Source: Verrucomicrobiia bacterium
GTDB lineage: Bacteria > Verrucomicrobiota > Verrucomicrobiia > Limisphaerales > UBA9464
Assembly: GCA_019634635.1 (NCBI GenBank)
Contig: JAHCBB010000047.1
Location: 1-36,484 of the forward strand
Reading direction: 5' to 3'
Length of the DNA: 36,484 bases
Positions 1 to 8,558 of the stretch are shown here, piece after piece; positions within the stretch are counted from its first letter, which is position 1, and each line of letters opens with the position of its first letter. The notes below the pieces were generated by a model. It did not search any database and was not told where the DNA came from. It was given only the letters and a program-made list of their open reading frames with translations. A program made the translations under genes and the position numbers.

Positions 1-1
1 G

Positions 2-1048
2 CATCTACTCAAATCCGACGGCCACCTCGCCTACATCTGCCCGCACAAGTTCTTCAACGCCCAGTATGGTGAGCCGATCCGCGAGGTCATCGCCAAGGGC
101 AAACACCTCCGGCACGTTGTGCACTTCGGGGACGCACAGGTCTTTCCCGGTGCGACAATTTACTCGTGCCTGCTGTTTCTTTCCAGCGGTGCCAGCGAGA
201 ACTGCCGATTCGTCAAAGCCCATGACCTCGGGGGATGGAAAGCCTCGGGTTCTGCAGTCGAAGGCAAAATTCCCTCGACGGCGATCAAGGGTGGTGAGTG
301 GAACTTCACTGTTGGAAAGGGTGCGGGCTTGTTCGATTTGCTGAACACTGCCCGCACCAAACTTGGCGATGTCGCGGACAGCTTTGTTGGTCTTCAAACT
401 AGCGCTGACGATGTCTACATACTCCAGCTCGTTGAGGAACGCCATGGTTCGCTGGTCTGCTACTCCAAGTCGCTTGACAAGGAGGTCGAACTCGAGAGAG
501 CGCTCCTACATCCGATTGTAAGCGGCACAGATGTAAAGGGTTTCTTACCACTTCCAAGCAGGCAGTTCATTCTCTTTCCATATCGTGTTCAGGATTCACG
601 GGCAACCCTCATCCCATTTTCCACGATCAAAGCCCATCACAAGCTTACGGCGGACTACCTGACGAAGAACCGAGAACGCCTCGAGCGGCGAGCAAACGGT
701 AGATTTGCCGACACCGATTGGTATCGGTTTGGTCGGTCTCAAAATCTCGGAATCCAAGAGACCCATAAGCTTTGTGTGCCCCGTCTTGTCGATCACCTTC
801 ATGCGGGCATTGATTTGGAGGGAACCCACTACCTCGACAACGTCGATGTCGGGGGCGTCACGTGGAAGCCTGCTTATTCCAAACGCTCGCTTAAAACACT
901 CTGCGCTCTGTTAAACTCACAGGTTCTTCGTTGGTTCTTCCCTCATGTCAGCGCACCTTTCAGAGGTGGATTCAGGTCGGCCAATCGGCAATTCTTGGCA
1001 CCAAGTTCCAGTCTGCGATGCATCCCAGAGTCAGGAAAGGCAGGTTGA
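2..1048 (+). CDS. Eco57I-type DNA N6-adenine methyltransferase, 5'-truncated by the window edge
   Basis: The reading frame is open from base 2, so the gene begins outside the window. The visible part starts with LLKSDGHLAYICPHKFFNAQ, the region after the catalytic NPPY motif in Eco57I-like type IIG or class I methyltransferases, and continues with HFGDAQVFPGATIYSCLLFL. The middle resembles the TaqI-like target recognition domain, and LLNSQVLRWFF followed by FRGGFRSANRQFL is the typical end of that domain. Such enzymes methylate adenine in a specific site and often carry a linked nuclease; the catalytic half is not visible here. After residue L of NRQFL the frame diverges into a non-homologous tail and stops, whereas the expected continuation lies in the +1 frame (next entry), so the gene is probably frameshifted. 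Function is family knowledge; inactivity is inference. Confidence 0.75.
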   Translation, partial: HLLKSDGHLAYICPHKFFNAQYGEPIREVIAKGKHLRHVVHFGDAQVFPGATIYSCLLFLSSGASENCRFVKAHDLGGWKASGSAVEGKIPSTAIKGGEWNFTVGKGAGLFDLLNTARTKLGDVADSFVGLQTSADDVYILQLVEERHGSLVCYSKSLDKEVELERALLHPIVSGTDVKGFLPLPSRQFILFPYRVQDSRATLIPFSTIKAHHKLTADYLTKNRERLERRANGRFADTDWYRFGRSQNLGIQETHKLCVPRLVDHLHAGIDLEGTHYLDNVDVGGVTWKPAYSKRSLKTLCALLNSQVLRWFFPHVSAPFRGGFRSANRQFLAPSSSLRCIPESGKAG

Positions 1049-1391
1049 TCACTTGGTTGATATTTTACTCTGGCTGAACCGCCACCTCGCTGACCACCCC
1101 GAGACGGCGAGCACGCGGGACCCTTTGATGGTGGCGTATTGGGAACAGGTGTTGAACGGGCTGGTATATGAGCTTTATTTCCCCGATGAGCTGCACGCCG
1201 CCGGCCTGCACCTCTTCAATCTCGTCGCCCAGGCCGCCCCGCCAAACATCACCGAACTCCCCGAAAAGGACCGCCTGAACACCCTGCGCACGAAGTTCGA
1301 GGAGCTCTACGACATTGAGCACCCACTCCGCGCCGCCCTGTTCACCCTCGGCAACCTCGAAACCGTCCGTATCATCGAGGGCAAGGAGTAG
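945..1391 (+). pseudogene. C-terminal part of the same methyltransferase in a shifted frame
   Basis: From about base 1004 this frame reads QVPVCDASQSQERQVDHLVD and then ILLWLNRHLA, matching the usual end of Eco57I-type proteins (a proline-containing link after the recognition domain, a helix with LVERML-like pattern, then LNGLVYELYFPDELHAAG and HPLRAALFTLGNLETVRIIE). Upstream of base 1004 the frame is not protein-like, so the apparent ATG at 945 is probably not a real start. Removing one C from the run at 1003-1006 would join NRQFLA to QVPVCD in a single frame. The break is therefore either a true single-base insertion or a sequence error. The piece ends 16 bases before the DUF3800 start. Confidence 0.65.
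1111..1300 (+). repeat. Direct repeat, copy A (methyltransferase tail)
   Basis: About 190 bases align gaplessly with 1813-2002 at an exact offset of 702 bases, a multiple of three, so both copies share a codon phase. Most differences fall at third codon positions or are conservative, which points to two related coding sequences diverging under selection before decay rather than a recent duplication. Confidence 0.6.
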
Positions 1392-1407
1392 CAGCTTTCT
1401 CGCCTCC

Positions 1408-1794
1408 ATGAAACCCTCCTTCATCGCCTACGTGGACGAGTCCGGCGACGAAGGATTTGTCTTCAATGCCGACGGGAGTGGCAGTTCGCGCTGGTTTGTC
1501 CTGTCGGCGGCGGTGATCCGGCAGACGAACGACCTCCAGATGGTCCAGTGCCTGAGGGAGATCCGCGCAGTGTTGAAGAAGGAGCCGAAGACACCGTTGC
1601 ATTTCGTGGACTTGAAGCACGAGCAGCGGGTGCCCTACATCCGGCGCGTCGGCGAACTGCCGATCCGCACCGTCAGCGTGCTCGTTTACAAGCCACTCAT
1701 CGCCGAGCCGGAAATCCCCTCGGAAGTGAGAGACAAGCTGGACGCGATACACGCCTTGATGGGGACGCCCAATCTGCCGAAACGCAAAAAATGA
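1408..1794 (+). pseudogene. DUF3800 family protein, C-terminally truncated
   Basis: The 128-residue product begins MKPSFIAYVDESGDEGF, the hallmark start of DUF3800 proteins, with the acidic D-E-S-G-D cluster and SSRWFVLSAAVI following. DUF3800 has an RNase H-like fold predicted from its acidic residues and is common beside restriction-modification and defence genes; its reaction is not established. Homologues are usually 220-280 residues. Here similarity ends around residue 105 (YKPLIAEPEIPSE) and the last 20 residues look like read-through into unrelated sequence. The stop codon overlaps the ATG of the next fragment. A position directly behind a methyltransferase tail fits a former R-M operon. 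Likely non-functional. Confidence 0.6.
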
Positions 1795-2027
1795 CAGCCC
1801 GGTCCATGCAGATCACCCGCGATCCGTTGATGGTGGCGTCTTGGGAGGAGATCCTGAACGGGCTGGTGCAGGAGCTGCATTTCCCGGAGGAGCCGCACGC
1901 CGCCGGCCTGCGCCTCTTCGACTTCGTCGCCCAGTCCGCACTGCCGGACCTCACAAAGGTCCCCGAAAGGGACCGCGCGTCCACCCTCCGGAGGAAATCC
2001 GGGGAGCAACAATGGGGTCGTATCTAA
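1791..2027 (+). pseudogene. Second, diverged copy of the methyltransferase C-terminal segment
   Basis: The 78-residue frame contains TRDPLMVASWEEILNGLVQE, HAAGLRLFDFVAQ and PERDRASTLRRK, which align without gaps to TRDPLMVAYWEQVLNGLVYE, HAAGLHLFNLVAQ and PEKDRLNTLRTK in the methyltransferase tail 702 bases upstream. The expected continuation (a helix with HPLRAALFTLG) is missing and the frame ends in unrelated residues. It is a gene remnant, not a stand-alone gene. It may derive from a second R-M gene that recombined with the DUF3800 gene. Confidence 0.5.
1813..2002 (+). repeat. Direct repeat, copy B
   Basis: Partner of the repeat at 1111-1300. The two copies flank the truncated DUF3800 gene, so homologous exchange between them could delete or duplicate that gene. 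Confidence 0.6.
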
Positions 2028-2426
2028 ACGTTTGATATCCTGGGTTGGATCCGGGTTCTTTTGCGCATCATCAGGACGCCGCGGGTTGTCATGGCGGATT
2101 GGTGATCTCCCGTGACGGCGCACGGGAGTTGACGGGAGTCCCGGGATGGGGGAGCCACGGGACAGGTCCATGGGAGTTCGACACCCTGACCGAGGGCGCC
2201 ACCAAGAAGCGGCCCCAAAGAGCCCACAATGGGAGGGCCAGTTGCCGCGACGTGCGGGCTCCGGTGACGTGCATCACTGCATTCGACGGGAGGTGGGAAC
2301 TTCACTCCCCCCACGCCCGACCGCGGCCATACCGCCGTCGCCGACTGCCCGCGCTTCCGCGCTCCGGTTGCCATCCATGTCTTGACCCGAACCGCGGTCT
2401 GGTGCTCGATCCGCAGCTGAAAAGCC
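2028..2426. other. Intergenic region, no gene recognised
   Basis: Four hundred bases between the R-M remnants and the large S8 gene. No reading frame here looks protein-like on either strand. It contains a perfect 8-base inverted repeat (CTCCCGTG at 2107-2114 and CACGGGAG at 2121-2128, six-base loop) without a following T-run, and a possible promoter for the S8 gene close to its right end. Confidence 0.5.
2382..2410 (+). promoter_or_regulatory. Possible sigma70-type promoter of the S8 gene
   Basis: TTGACC at 2382-2387 is followed after 17 bases by CTCGAT at 2405-2410, 16 bases before the ATG at 2427. The -35 is good and the -10 is weak. No strong Shine-Dalgarno sequence is seen before this ATG. 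Confidence 0.3.
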
Positions 2427-5400
2427 ATGCAACCACCTCGCACCTCATTGCGTTGGACATTCGGTGTATTGCTGTGTCTTGCGGCAACCACCTACCTCGG
2501 CTTCCACCGGGCTCCTGAGGAGTCCACCGACCCGGCGATCCTGGCACCGGGCCCCGGAGTGCTCGCGGTGGCACCCGCGCCACAGGACCGAGCTGAAGAG
2601 GAACCCACTGGCCGCGTTTCCCCGGGCCATCTCCAACCGGTCAGCTCCGTCTTCACCACGCCGCCGGGTTCCGCAGGGCCGGCTTCCGCCCCGGCGCCCC
2701 CCGGGGCGGCCCTCCTGGATGGCAGGGCACTCGACCGCCTGGCGGCATTGCAGACCGAGAAGGAGTCCCGCCCTCCGGCAGAAGCCCGCCTGAGCAGCGA
2801 CCTGATCCGGGCCACCCGCCCCCCCGGCGGTGGCGGGGATCTGGCTCGTGATGCCCAGGACCGGATCCGGGTCGAAGTGACCGGCCAGGTGACGGAGAAT
2901 TTGCTGGCGGAAATCCGAACGGGTGGGGGCTCCGTGATCCACAGCTTTCCGGAATACAACTCGGTTCAGGCCTGGGTCGCGCCAGGGCGGCTGTCAGCCC
3001 TCGCCGGTCACGAAGACGTCCGATTTGTCCAACCCTTCTTCCCACCACTGTCCAACACCGGCCCAATTGTCTGGGAAGGCGACGTGACGCACCGGGCGGC
3101 GGAGGCGCGAGCAACCTTCAGCGTCACCGGTCGCGGAATCAAGGTGGGGGTGCTCTCGGACAGCGTGGATCACCTGGCGGCCTCGCAGGCCGCCGGGGAA
3201 CTGGGTCCGGTGACCGTCCTGCCCGGCCAGGAAGGCCAGGGTGACGGCGAAGGGACGGCGATGCTCGAGATCGTCCACGACCTGGCGCCGGGGGCGGAGC
3301 TGCTGTTCGCCAGCGGCTTCAATGGCGTTGCGGCCTTTGCCGACAACATCGTCAAATTGCGGCAGGCCGGCTGCCAGATCATCGTGGATGACATCACCTA
3401 CTTCAATCAACCCGCCTTTCAGGACGGAGTCATTGCGCGCGCGGTCAACCAGGTGACGGCCGACGGCGCCCTTTTCTTTTCGTCGGCGGCCAACAGCGGC
3501 AACAAGAACGACGGAACGTCGTGCGTCTGGGAGGGGGACTTCGTATCCGCGGGCGACATCACCTTGACCATTGACGGCCAGGCGGTGCGCTACCAGATCC
3601 ACGCCTTCGGGCCCAAGGATCACAATGTCATCACCCGGGGCGGGCGGGCCGCCATCCTCAAATGGTCGGATCCGGCCGAAGCCTCCAGCAACGACTACGA
3701 CCTCCTCCTGCTCAACGAACAGAATCAGGTGGTGTTTGTCTCCAACACGACCCAGAACGGAACGCAACCGCCGCTGGAAATCATCTCGGGCGAGATCCCC
3801 AACAACTACAAGCTCGCGGTGCTGGCCCGCGCCGGCACCCCCGCGCGTTTCCTCCGGCTCGAGGTGCCGCGGGGCGGCCTCGAGGCGTCCACTGCCGGCA
3901 GCACCTACGGCCACAATGCCGCCGAACGCGCCATCAGCGTGGCCGCCGTGGACGTCAACACCTCGTTTCCGCAGGCCTTCGAGGGCGGCGCCAAAAACCC
4001 GGTGCAGCGCTATAGCTCCGACGGGCCCCGCCACATCTTCTATCACCCGGACGGCACCCCCATCACCCCCGGCAACTTTCTTTCCACGGGCGGCCGCATC
4101 CTCAACAAGCCGGACATCGCCGCCGCCGACAACGGCATGACATCGGTTCCCGGCTTCCGGCCGTTCGGGGGAACCTCGGCCGCCGCGCCCACGGCCGCGG
4201 CCATCGCGGCGTTGGTCTGGTCTTACAACCCGAATCTCACCGCCGCCCAGGTGTTCGAGGCGCTCAAACAGTCCGCCCTGGATATCGAGGCGCCCGGTTG
4301 GGACCGCGATTCGGGCCATGGGCTCATCAAGGTCCCTGCAGCCCTGCAGGCGGTTCCCAATCCGCAGCTGCCGACTCTTGCCGGTTTCGTGCCGGTGTCC
4401 GGCGCGGTGGGAACCCGGGTGGCCATCGAAGGCACCAAGCTGGCGGAGGTGACCGCGGTCCGCTTCAACGAGATCGAGGCGCCCTTCACCTTCGAGTCGG
4501 CCACCCGCCTTTCCGCCACCGTACCGGCCGGGGCCCGCACCGGTCGCATCGTCCTCCTCGCTCCGACCGGCTCCGCCACCAGCACAACCGACTTCACCGT
4601 GCTGCAAGAACCGGCCATCACCGGATTCACCCCGGCCTTCGGCGCCGTGGGAACGGTCGTGACGATCAACGGCGACCATTTCACCGGCACCTCCGCCGTG
4701 CGCTTCGGCAGTCTCGAGGCCACCTTCACGGTCGAATCAGCAGCCCGCCTCCGCGCCACCGTCCCGCCCGGAGCCGGCACGGGCCGGATCACGGTCACCA
4801 CCGCCGCCGGCACCGCCACCAGCCAGGGGCTCTTCACCGTCGAAACGCGGCCGGGCATCACCGACTTCTCCCCGGGCGAAGGCGGCCCTGGCACCGTGGT
4901 GGTCCTTGACGGCGTGAACCTGACCGGCACGACGGCCGTTCGCTTCGCCGGAACCACCGCGACGTTCACGCCCGATTCCGCCGTCCGAATCACCGCCACG
5001 GTGCCGGCCGGCGCCTCCACCGGCCCCATCGAGGTCACCACACCCAACGGAACCGCCGCCAGCACCCGTCCCTTCACCTTCGTTCCTGCCCCGGCATTGA
5101 CCGCGTTTTCCCCGACCACCGGCCCGGTGGGAACCCGGGTGACCCTGACCGGCACCCACCTCAACGCCGTGCGCATCGTCGAGTTCGGCAGCGCGCGCGC
5201 CGCCACTGTGCTGACCGAATCCGACACCCAGATCAGCGCCTGGGTGCCGCCCGGCGCCGGCAGCGGCCCGATCCGCGTCACCTCACCGGGAGGCAGCGCG
5301 GTGACCGTCCAACCGTTCACCGTGCTGGCCGCCCCGCCGAACGACACCTTCGCCAGCGCCCAGCCGCTGAGCGGGCAGTCCGGCACCGTGACCGGAGGCA

Positions 5401-8400
5401 ACGTGGGCTCCTCCAAGGAACCCGGCGAACCGGCCCACGGCAGCAACGAAGGCGGCCGCTCAGTCTGGTACCGATGGACGGCCCCCGCTTCGGGCACCTG
5501 GGAGTTCTCCACCCGCGGCAGCACCTTCGACACCCTCCTGGCCGTTTACCGCGGCAACACCCTCGACGACCTGACGTTGGTCGCCCAAAACAACGACGAC
5601 GGCGACGCGAAAACCAGCCGGGTGACCTTTCTCGCCACCGCCGGCGTGACCTACGCGATCGCGGTGGATGGCTTCTACTCGGGGACGCTCGACCCCCCCG
5701 TGCCGGCCTCGGGCACACTGGTTCTCCAGTGGCAGGCAGACGTACAAACCCCGGTGATCACCTTGGTTACCCCGGACAGCGGACCCGTCGGCACCGCGGT
5801 GACGCTGTCCGGCGTCAATTTCCAAGGGATCACCACCGTCAGTTTCGACGGGCACCCCGCCGCCTTCACGCTGCGGTCGGCAACCGAAATCCTCACGACC
5901 GTGCCCGGGGGCGCGGCGACCGGCCGCATCCGGGTCACTTCGCCGGGCGGTACGGCAACCACCCTTCGGGATTTCCAGGTGACGGTGACTTCGAACAACG
6001 ATCACTTCGCCGACGCCCAACTCCTCACTGGCCAACACGGGAGTGTCACCGGACGCAACCTCGAGGCCACCAAGGAACCCGGCGAGCCCTCGCACGGCGG
6101 CAACCCGGGCGGCCGATCGGTCTGGTACCGCTGGACCGCCCCCGACGCCGGACTTTACGTCTTCAACACCCTCGGAAGCGATTTCGACACCCTGCTCGGC
6201 GTCTACATCGGCCCCGCCCTCCACCAACTCACCGAGCTTGCCGCAAACGACGACGGCGGCGTGGACCTCACCAGCGCCATTCTCCTCCCCGCCACCGCCG
6301 GCAGCACCTACCAGATCGCGGTTGACGGCTACGGCGGCGCCAGCGGCAACGTCATCCTCAACTGGGCCCCCGCCGGCCAGCTCCCCGAGATCACCGGCTT
6401 CTCCCCTCTCGCCGGCCCCATCGGCACCTCCGTAACCATCGATGGCAACCGATTCACCGACACCACCGGGGTTGCCTTCGCCGGAACCCCGGCAACCACC
6501 TTCACCGCGGTTTCCGCCACCCGCCTCACCGCCGTGGTCCCGCCCGGCGCGACCACCGGTCGCCTCACCGTCTTCACCCCGGCAGGAACGGCCGTCAGCG
6601 ACCGGGAATTTGTCGTGGGCCGCCTCCCGGACAACGACCGCTTTGCCGACGCCCTCCGGCTCCCCGCAGCCGACCACTACCAGACCGGCAGCAATGTCGG
6701 AGCCGGCAGGGAAACCGGCGAACCCAACCATGCGGGCGACCCGGGCGGCCGCTCCATCTGGTATCGCTGGACCGCCCCCGCCACCGGCGTCTGGATCTTC
6801 GACACTCTGGGCAGCGATTTCGACACCCTGCTCGCCATCTACCGCGGCGACACCGTGAACACGCTTACCCGCATCGTTGAAAACGACGATGGGACCGAGG
6901 ACTTCTCCAGCCGCGTCGTCCTTGAGGCCACCGCCGGCACCGAATACCGCATCGCCGTTGACGGCTATGCCGGTGCCAGCGGCAACGTGGTCTTGCGCGG
7001 CTATCGTGAAGATCCCCGGCCCGTCCTTTATGCCACCGGGTTCGAGGAGTTCAATCCGGCAGCGCCGCTCGCGGGTCAACGCGGCTGGCAAAGCGACGGG
7101 AGCGGCGGCAATGGCATCGTAGAGGACTACCTTCCCGGTCTGAGTCAACAGGCCTACATCGGCTATTGGCCACCCAATTTCGGCGACCGCGGCCTCCTGC
7201 TCTGGCACGACCTCAATCACCTGCCCGCCCAGCAACCCGTCCTCGAGTTCACCGTCACCATGGCCATCGTTGACTCATTGAACCGCGCTTATGACACCTT
7301 CTACTGGGCGGCCTACAACAATGGGGGCCACCGCCTCGTCCTCGTCGCATTCGACAATGAGACCCTCAACGTTGTTTACGCCCTCGACGACGGCCAGGGA
7401 CTCCGCCCAACCGGAGTCTCCTTCGAAAACAATCGGCCTTTCGAACTGCGCCTTCGCATGGACTTCGCCGCCAATCGCTGGTCCGCCGTTCTCGACGGAC
7501 AAGCCGTCGTCCAGGAACAACCCCTCACCCTCACCGGCGCCCCCCTGAACCTCGCCGACCTCGACGCAGGCTGGCTCGTCGCCAACACCTTCTGGCCGGG
7601 TGACAACTACATGATCTTTGACAACTACCGGGTGGCCCTGGCCGGCGACCCCCAACCCGTGCTGCGCGCATCACCCGTCAGCCAGACCGTCAACCTCGGC
7701 GAACCGGCCATCTTCGCCGTCATCGCACAGGGCGAAGAAACCTTGCGCTACGAGTGGCTCAAGGAGGGTCAACCCGTGACGAGCGCCACCGGCCCGGTGC
7801 TGCTCCTCACGACGACCGGCCCGTCCGACGCCGGCGGCTATCAAGTACGCGTCTCCAACCGCAGCGGCTCGGTGACCAGTGCCACCGCCACCCTCACCGT
7901 TCAGCAACCGCTCCCCATCATCACCAGCCCGCCGCTCGCACGTACCGCAGTCGCCGGAAACGACGTCCGCTTTTCCGTCGTCGCCGTCGGTGCGCCGCCG
8001 CTCCGATATCAGTGGCGCCGAAACGGCGCGGATCTTTCGGGCGAAACCGGCGTCTCAATCCTGTTACGGCGCGTGTCAATGTCCGAAGCCGGGGAGTACA
8101 CCGTACAGGTCACCAACCCGTCCGGCTCCGCCTTGAGCCCACCGGCCGCCCTCGTCGTCGAGCCGCCCGCCTCCTTCGCCGACTGGGCCGTCGCCCATCT
8201 CGGCGGCTATCCGCTGGCCGACCAGGGGGCCCTGGCAGACGCCGATCGTGACGGCTGGTCCAATATGGGCGAATACGCCCTCGGCACGCGACCCGACGAT
8301 CCCGCCTCGCGCCCACAACTTGAAGCGACCCTGACGGACATTGGCGGTGTGCCCCATTTCGTCCTGAGCTTCGTCCCCAACCCCACCGCCCGGGGCGTCT

Positions 8401-8558
8401 CTTTCTCGGCCGAGTTCTCCTCCACCCTCCACCCACCAGACTGGCGCGGAACCGACGTCACAGAGATCTCAGCCGGACCGCCCCGGGTTCTGGGCAGGGT
8501 CGTCGCCCCGGGCGCCCAAGGCGGGTTCCTCCGACTCAAGATCAGCCTCCAAGAATAG
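2427..8558 (+). CDS. Giant secreted S8 (subtilisin-like) protein with TIG, PPC-like and Ig repeats
   Basis: 2043 residues. A signal peptide or anchor (about 1-25) is followed by a pro-region and a subtilase-like domain (about 230-640): Asp245 in VGVLSDSVD, the oxyanion Asn356 in SSAANSGN, and Ser584 in GGTSAAAPTAAAIAAL. Where subtilisins have the catalytic His of HGTH, this protein has Glu275 (GDGEGTAMLEIVHD), a variant I recall from other proteins annotated as S8 peptidases. Four TIG/IPT domains (from about 648) precede three copies of a PPC-like domain of about 130 residues (about 972, 1190, 1402) with GGRSVWYRWTAP and FDTLL; two more TIG domains sit between them. Then come a lectin-like domain (about 1532-1740), two Ig-like domains (about 1744 and 1828), and a tail with the Ca-binding motif DADRDGWSNMGEYALG. 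Probably an exported hydrolase or adhesin; protease activity is uncertain because of the Glu. Confidence 0.85.
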   Translation: MQPPRTSLRWTFGVLLCLAATTYLGFHRAPEESTDPAILAPGPGVLAVAPAPQDRAEEEPTGRVSPGHLQPVSSVFTTPPGSAGPASAPAPPGAALLDGRALDRLAALQTEKESRPPAEARLSSDLIRATRPPGGGGDLARDAQDRIRVEVTGQVTENLLAEIRTGGGSVIHSFPEYNSVQAWVAPGRLSALAGHEDVRFVQPFFPPLSNTGPIVWEGDVTHRAAEARATFSVTGRGIKVGVLSDSVDHLAASQAAGELGPVTVLPGQEGQGDGEGTAMLEIVHDLAPGAELLFASGFNGVAAFADNIVKLRQAGCQIIVDDITYFNQPAFQDGVIARAVNQVTADGALFFSSAANSGNKNDGTSCVWEGDFVSAGDITLTIDGQAVRYQIHAFGPKDHNVITRGGRAAILKWSDPAEASSNDYDLLLLNEQNQVVFVSNTTQNGTQPPLEIISGEIPNNYKLAVLARAGTPARFLRLEVPRGGLEASTAGSTYGHNAAERAISVAAVDVNTSFPQAFEGGAKNPVQRYSSDGPRHIFYHPDGTPITPGNFLSTGGRILNKPDIAAADNGMTSVPGFRPFGGTSAAAPTAAAIAALVWSYNPNLTAAQVFEALKQSALDIEAPGWDRDSGHGLIKVPAALQAVPNPQLPTLAGFVPVSGAVGTRVAIEGTKLAEVTAVRFNEIEAPFTFESATRLSATVPAGARTGRIVLLAPTGSATSTTDFTVLQEPAITGFTPAFGAVGTVVTINGDHFTGTSAVRFGSLEATFTVESAARLRATVPPGAGTGRITVTTAAGTATSQGLFTVETRPGITDFSPGEGGPGTVVVLDGVNLTGTTAVRFAGTTATFTPDSAVRITATVPAGASTGPIEVTTPNGTAASTRPFTFVPAPALTAFSPTTGPVGTRVTLTGTHLNAVRIVEFGSARAATVLTESDTQISAWVPPGAGSGPIRVTSPGGSAVTVQPFTVLAAPPNDTFASAQPLSGQSGTVTGGNVGSSKEPGEPAHGSNEGGRSVWYRWTAPASGTWEFSTRGSTFDTLLAVYRGNTLDDLTLVAQNNDDGDAKTSRVTFLATAGVTYAIAVDGFYSGTLDPPVPASGTLVLQWQADVQTPVITLVTPDSGPVGTAVTLSGVNFQGITTVSFDGHPAAFTLRSATEILTTVPGGAATGRIRVTSPGGTATTLRDFQVTVTSNNDHFADAQLLTGQHGSVTGRNLEATKEPGEPSHGGNPGGRSVWYRWTAPDAGLYVFNTLGSDFDTLLGVYIGPALHQLTELAANDDGGVDLTSAILLPATAGSTYQIAVDGYGGASGNVILNWAPAGQLPEITGFSPLAGPIGTSVTIDGNRFTDTTGVAFAGTPATTFTAVSATRLTAVVPPGATTGRLTVFTPAGTAVSDREFVVGRLPDNDRFADALRLPAADHYQTGSNVGAGRETGEPNHAGDPGGRSIWYRWTAPATGVWIFDTLGSDFDTLLAIYRGDTVNTLTRIVENDDGTEDFSSRVVLEATAGTEYRIAVDGYAGASGNVVLRGYREDPRPVLYATGFEEFNPAAPLAGQRGWQSDGSGGNGIVEDYLPGLSQQAYIGYWPPNFGDRGLLLWHDLNHLPAQQPVLEFTVTMAIVDSLNRAYDTFYWAAYNNGGHRLVLVAFDNETLNVVYALDDGQGLRPTGVSFENNRPFELRLRMDFAANRWSAVLDGQAVVQEQPLTLTGAPLNLADLDAGWLVANTFWPGDNYMIFDNYRVALAGDPQPVLRASPVSQTVNLGEPAIFAVIAQGEETLRYEWLKEGQPVTSATGPVLLLTTTGPSDAGGYQVRVSNRSGSVTSATATLTVQQPLPIITSPPLARTAVAGNDVRFSVVAVGAPPLRYQWRRNGADLSGETGVSILLRRVSMSEAGEYTVQVTNPSGSALSPPAALVVEPPASFADWAVAHLGGYPLADQGALADADRDGWSNMGEYALGTRPDDPASRPQLEATLTDIGGVPHFVLSFVPNPTARGVSFSAEFSSTLHPPDWRGTDVTEISAGPPRVLGRVVAPGAQGGFLRLKISLQE

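Noticed and set aside
2107..2128. 8-base hairpin as a Rho-independent terminator
   Set aside because: It is not followed by a T-run on either strand and no intact gene ends directly before it.
2994..4679. Long minus-strand open frame (561 codons) inside the S8 gene
   Set aside because: It is the antisense shadow of a GC-rich gene: composition is Gly/Arg/Asp-rich without motifs, while the plus frame has clear catalytic and repeat domains.
4369..7010. Repetitive DNA considered as a CRISPR or tandem repeat array
   Set aside because: The repetition is at the protein level with degenerate DNA, in a single reading frame; no short identical repeats with spacers occur.
5460..7235. Minus-strand open frame of 591 codons under the TIG/PPC repeats
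   Set aside because: Same shadow effect; the apparent protein repeats only because the sense repeats do.
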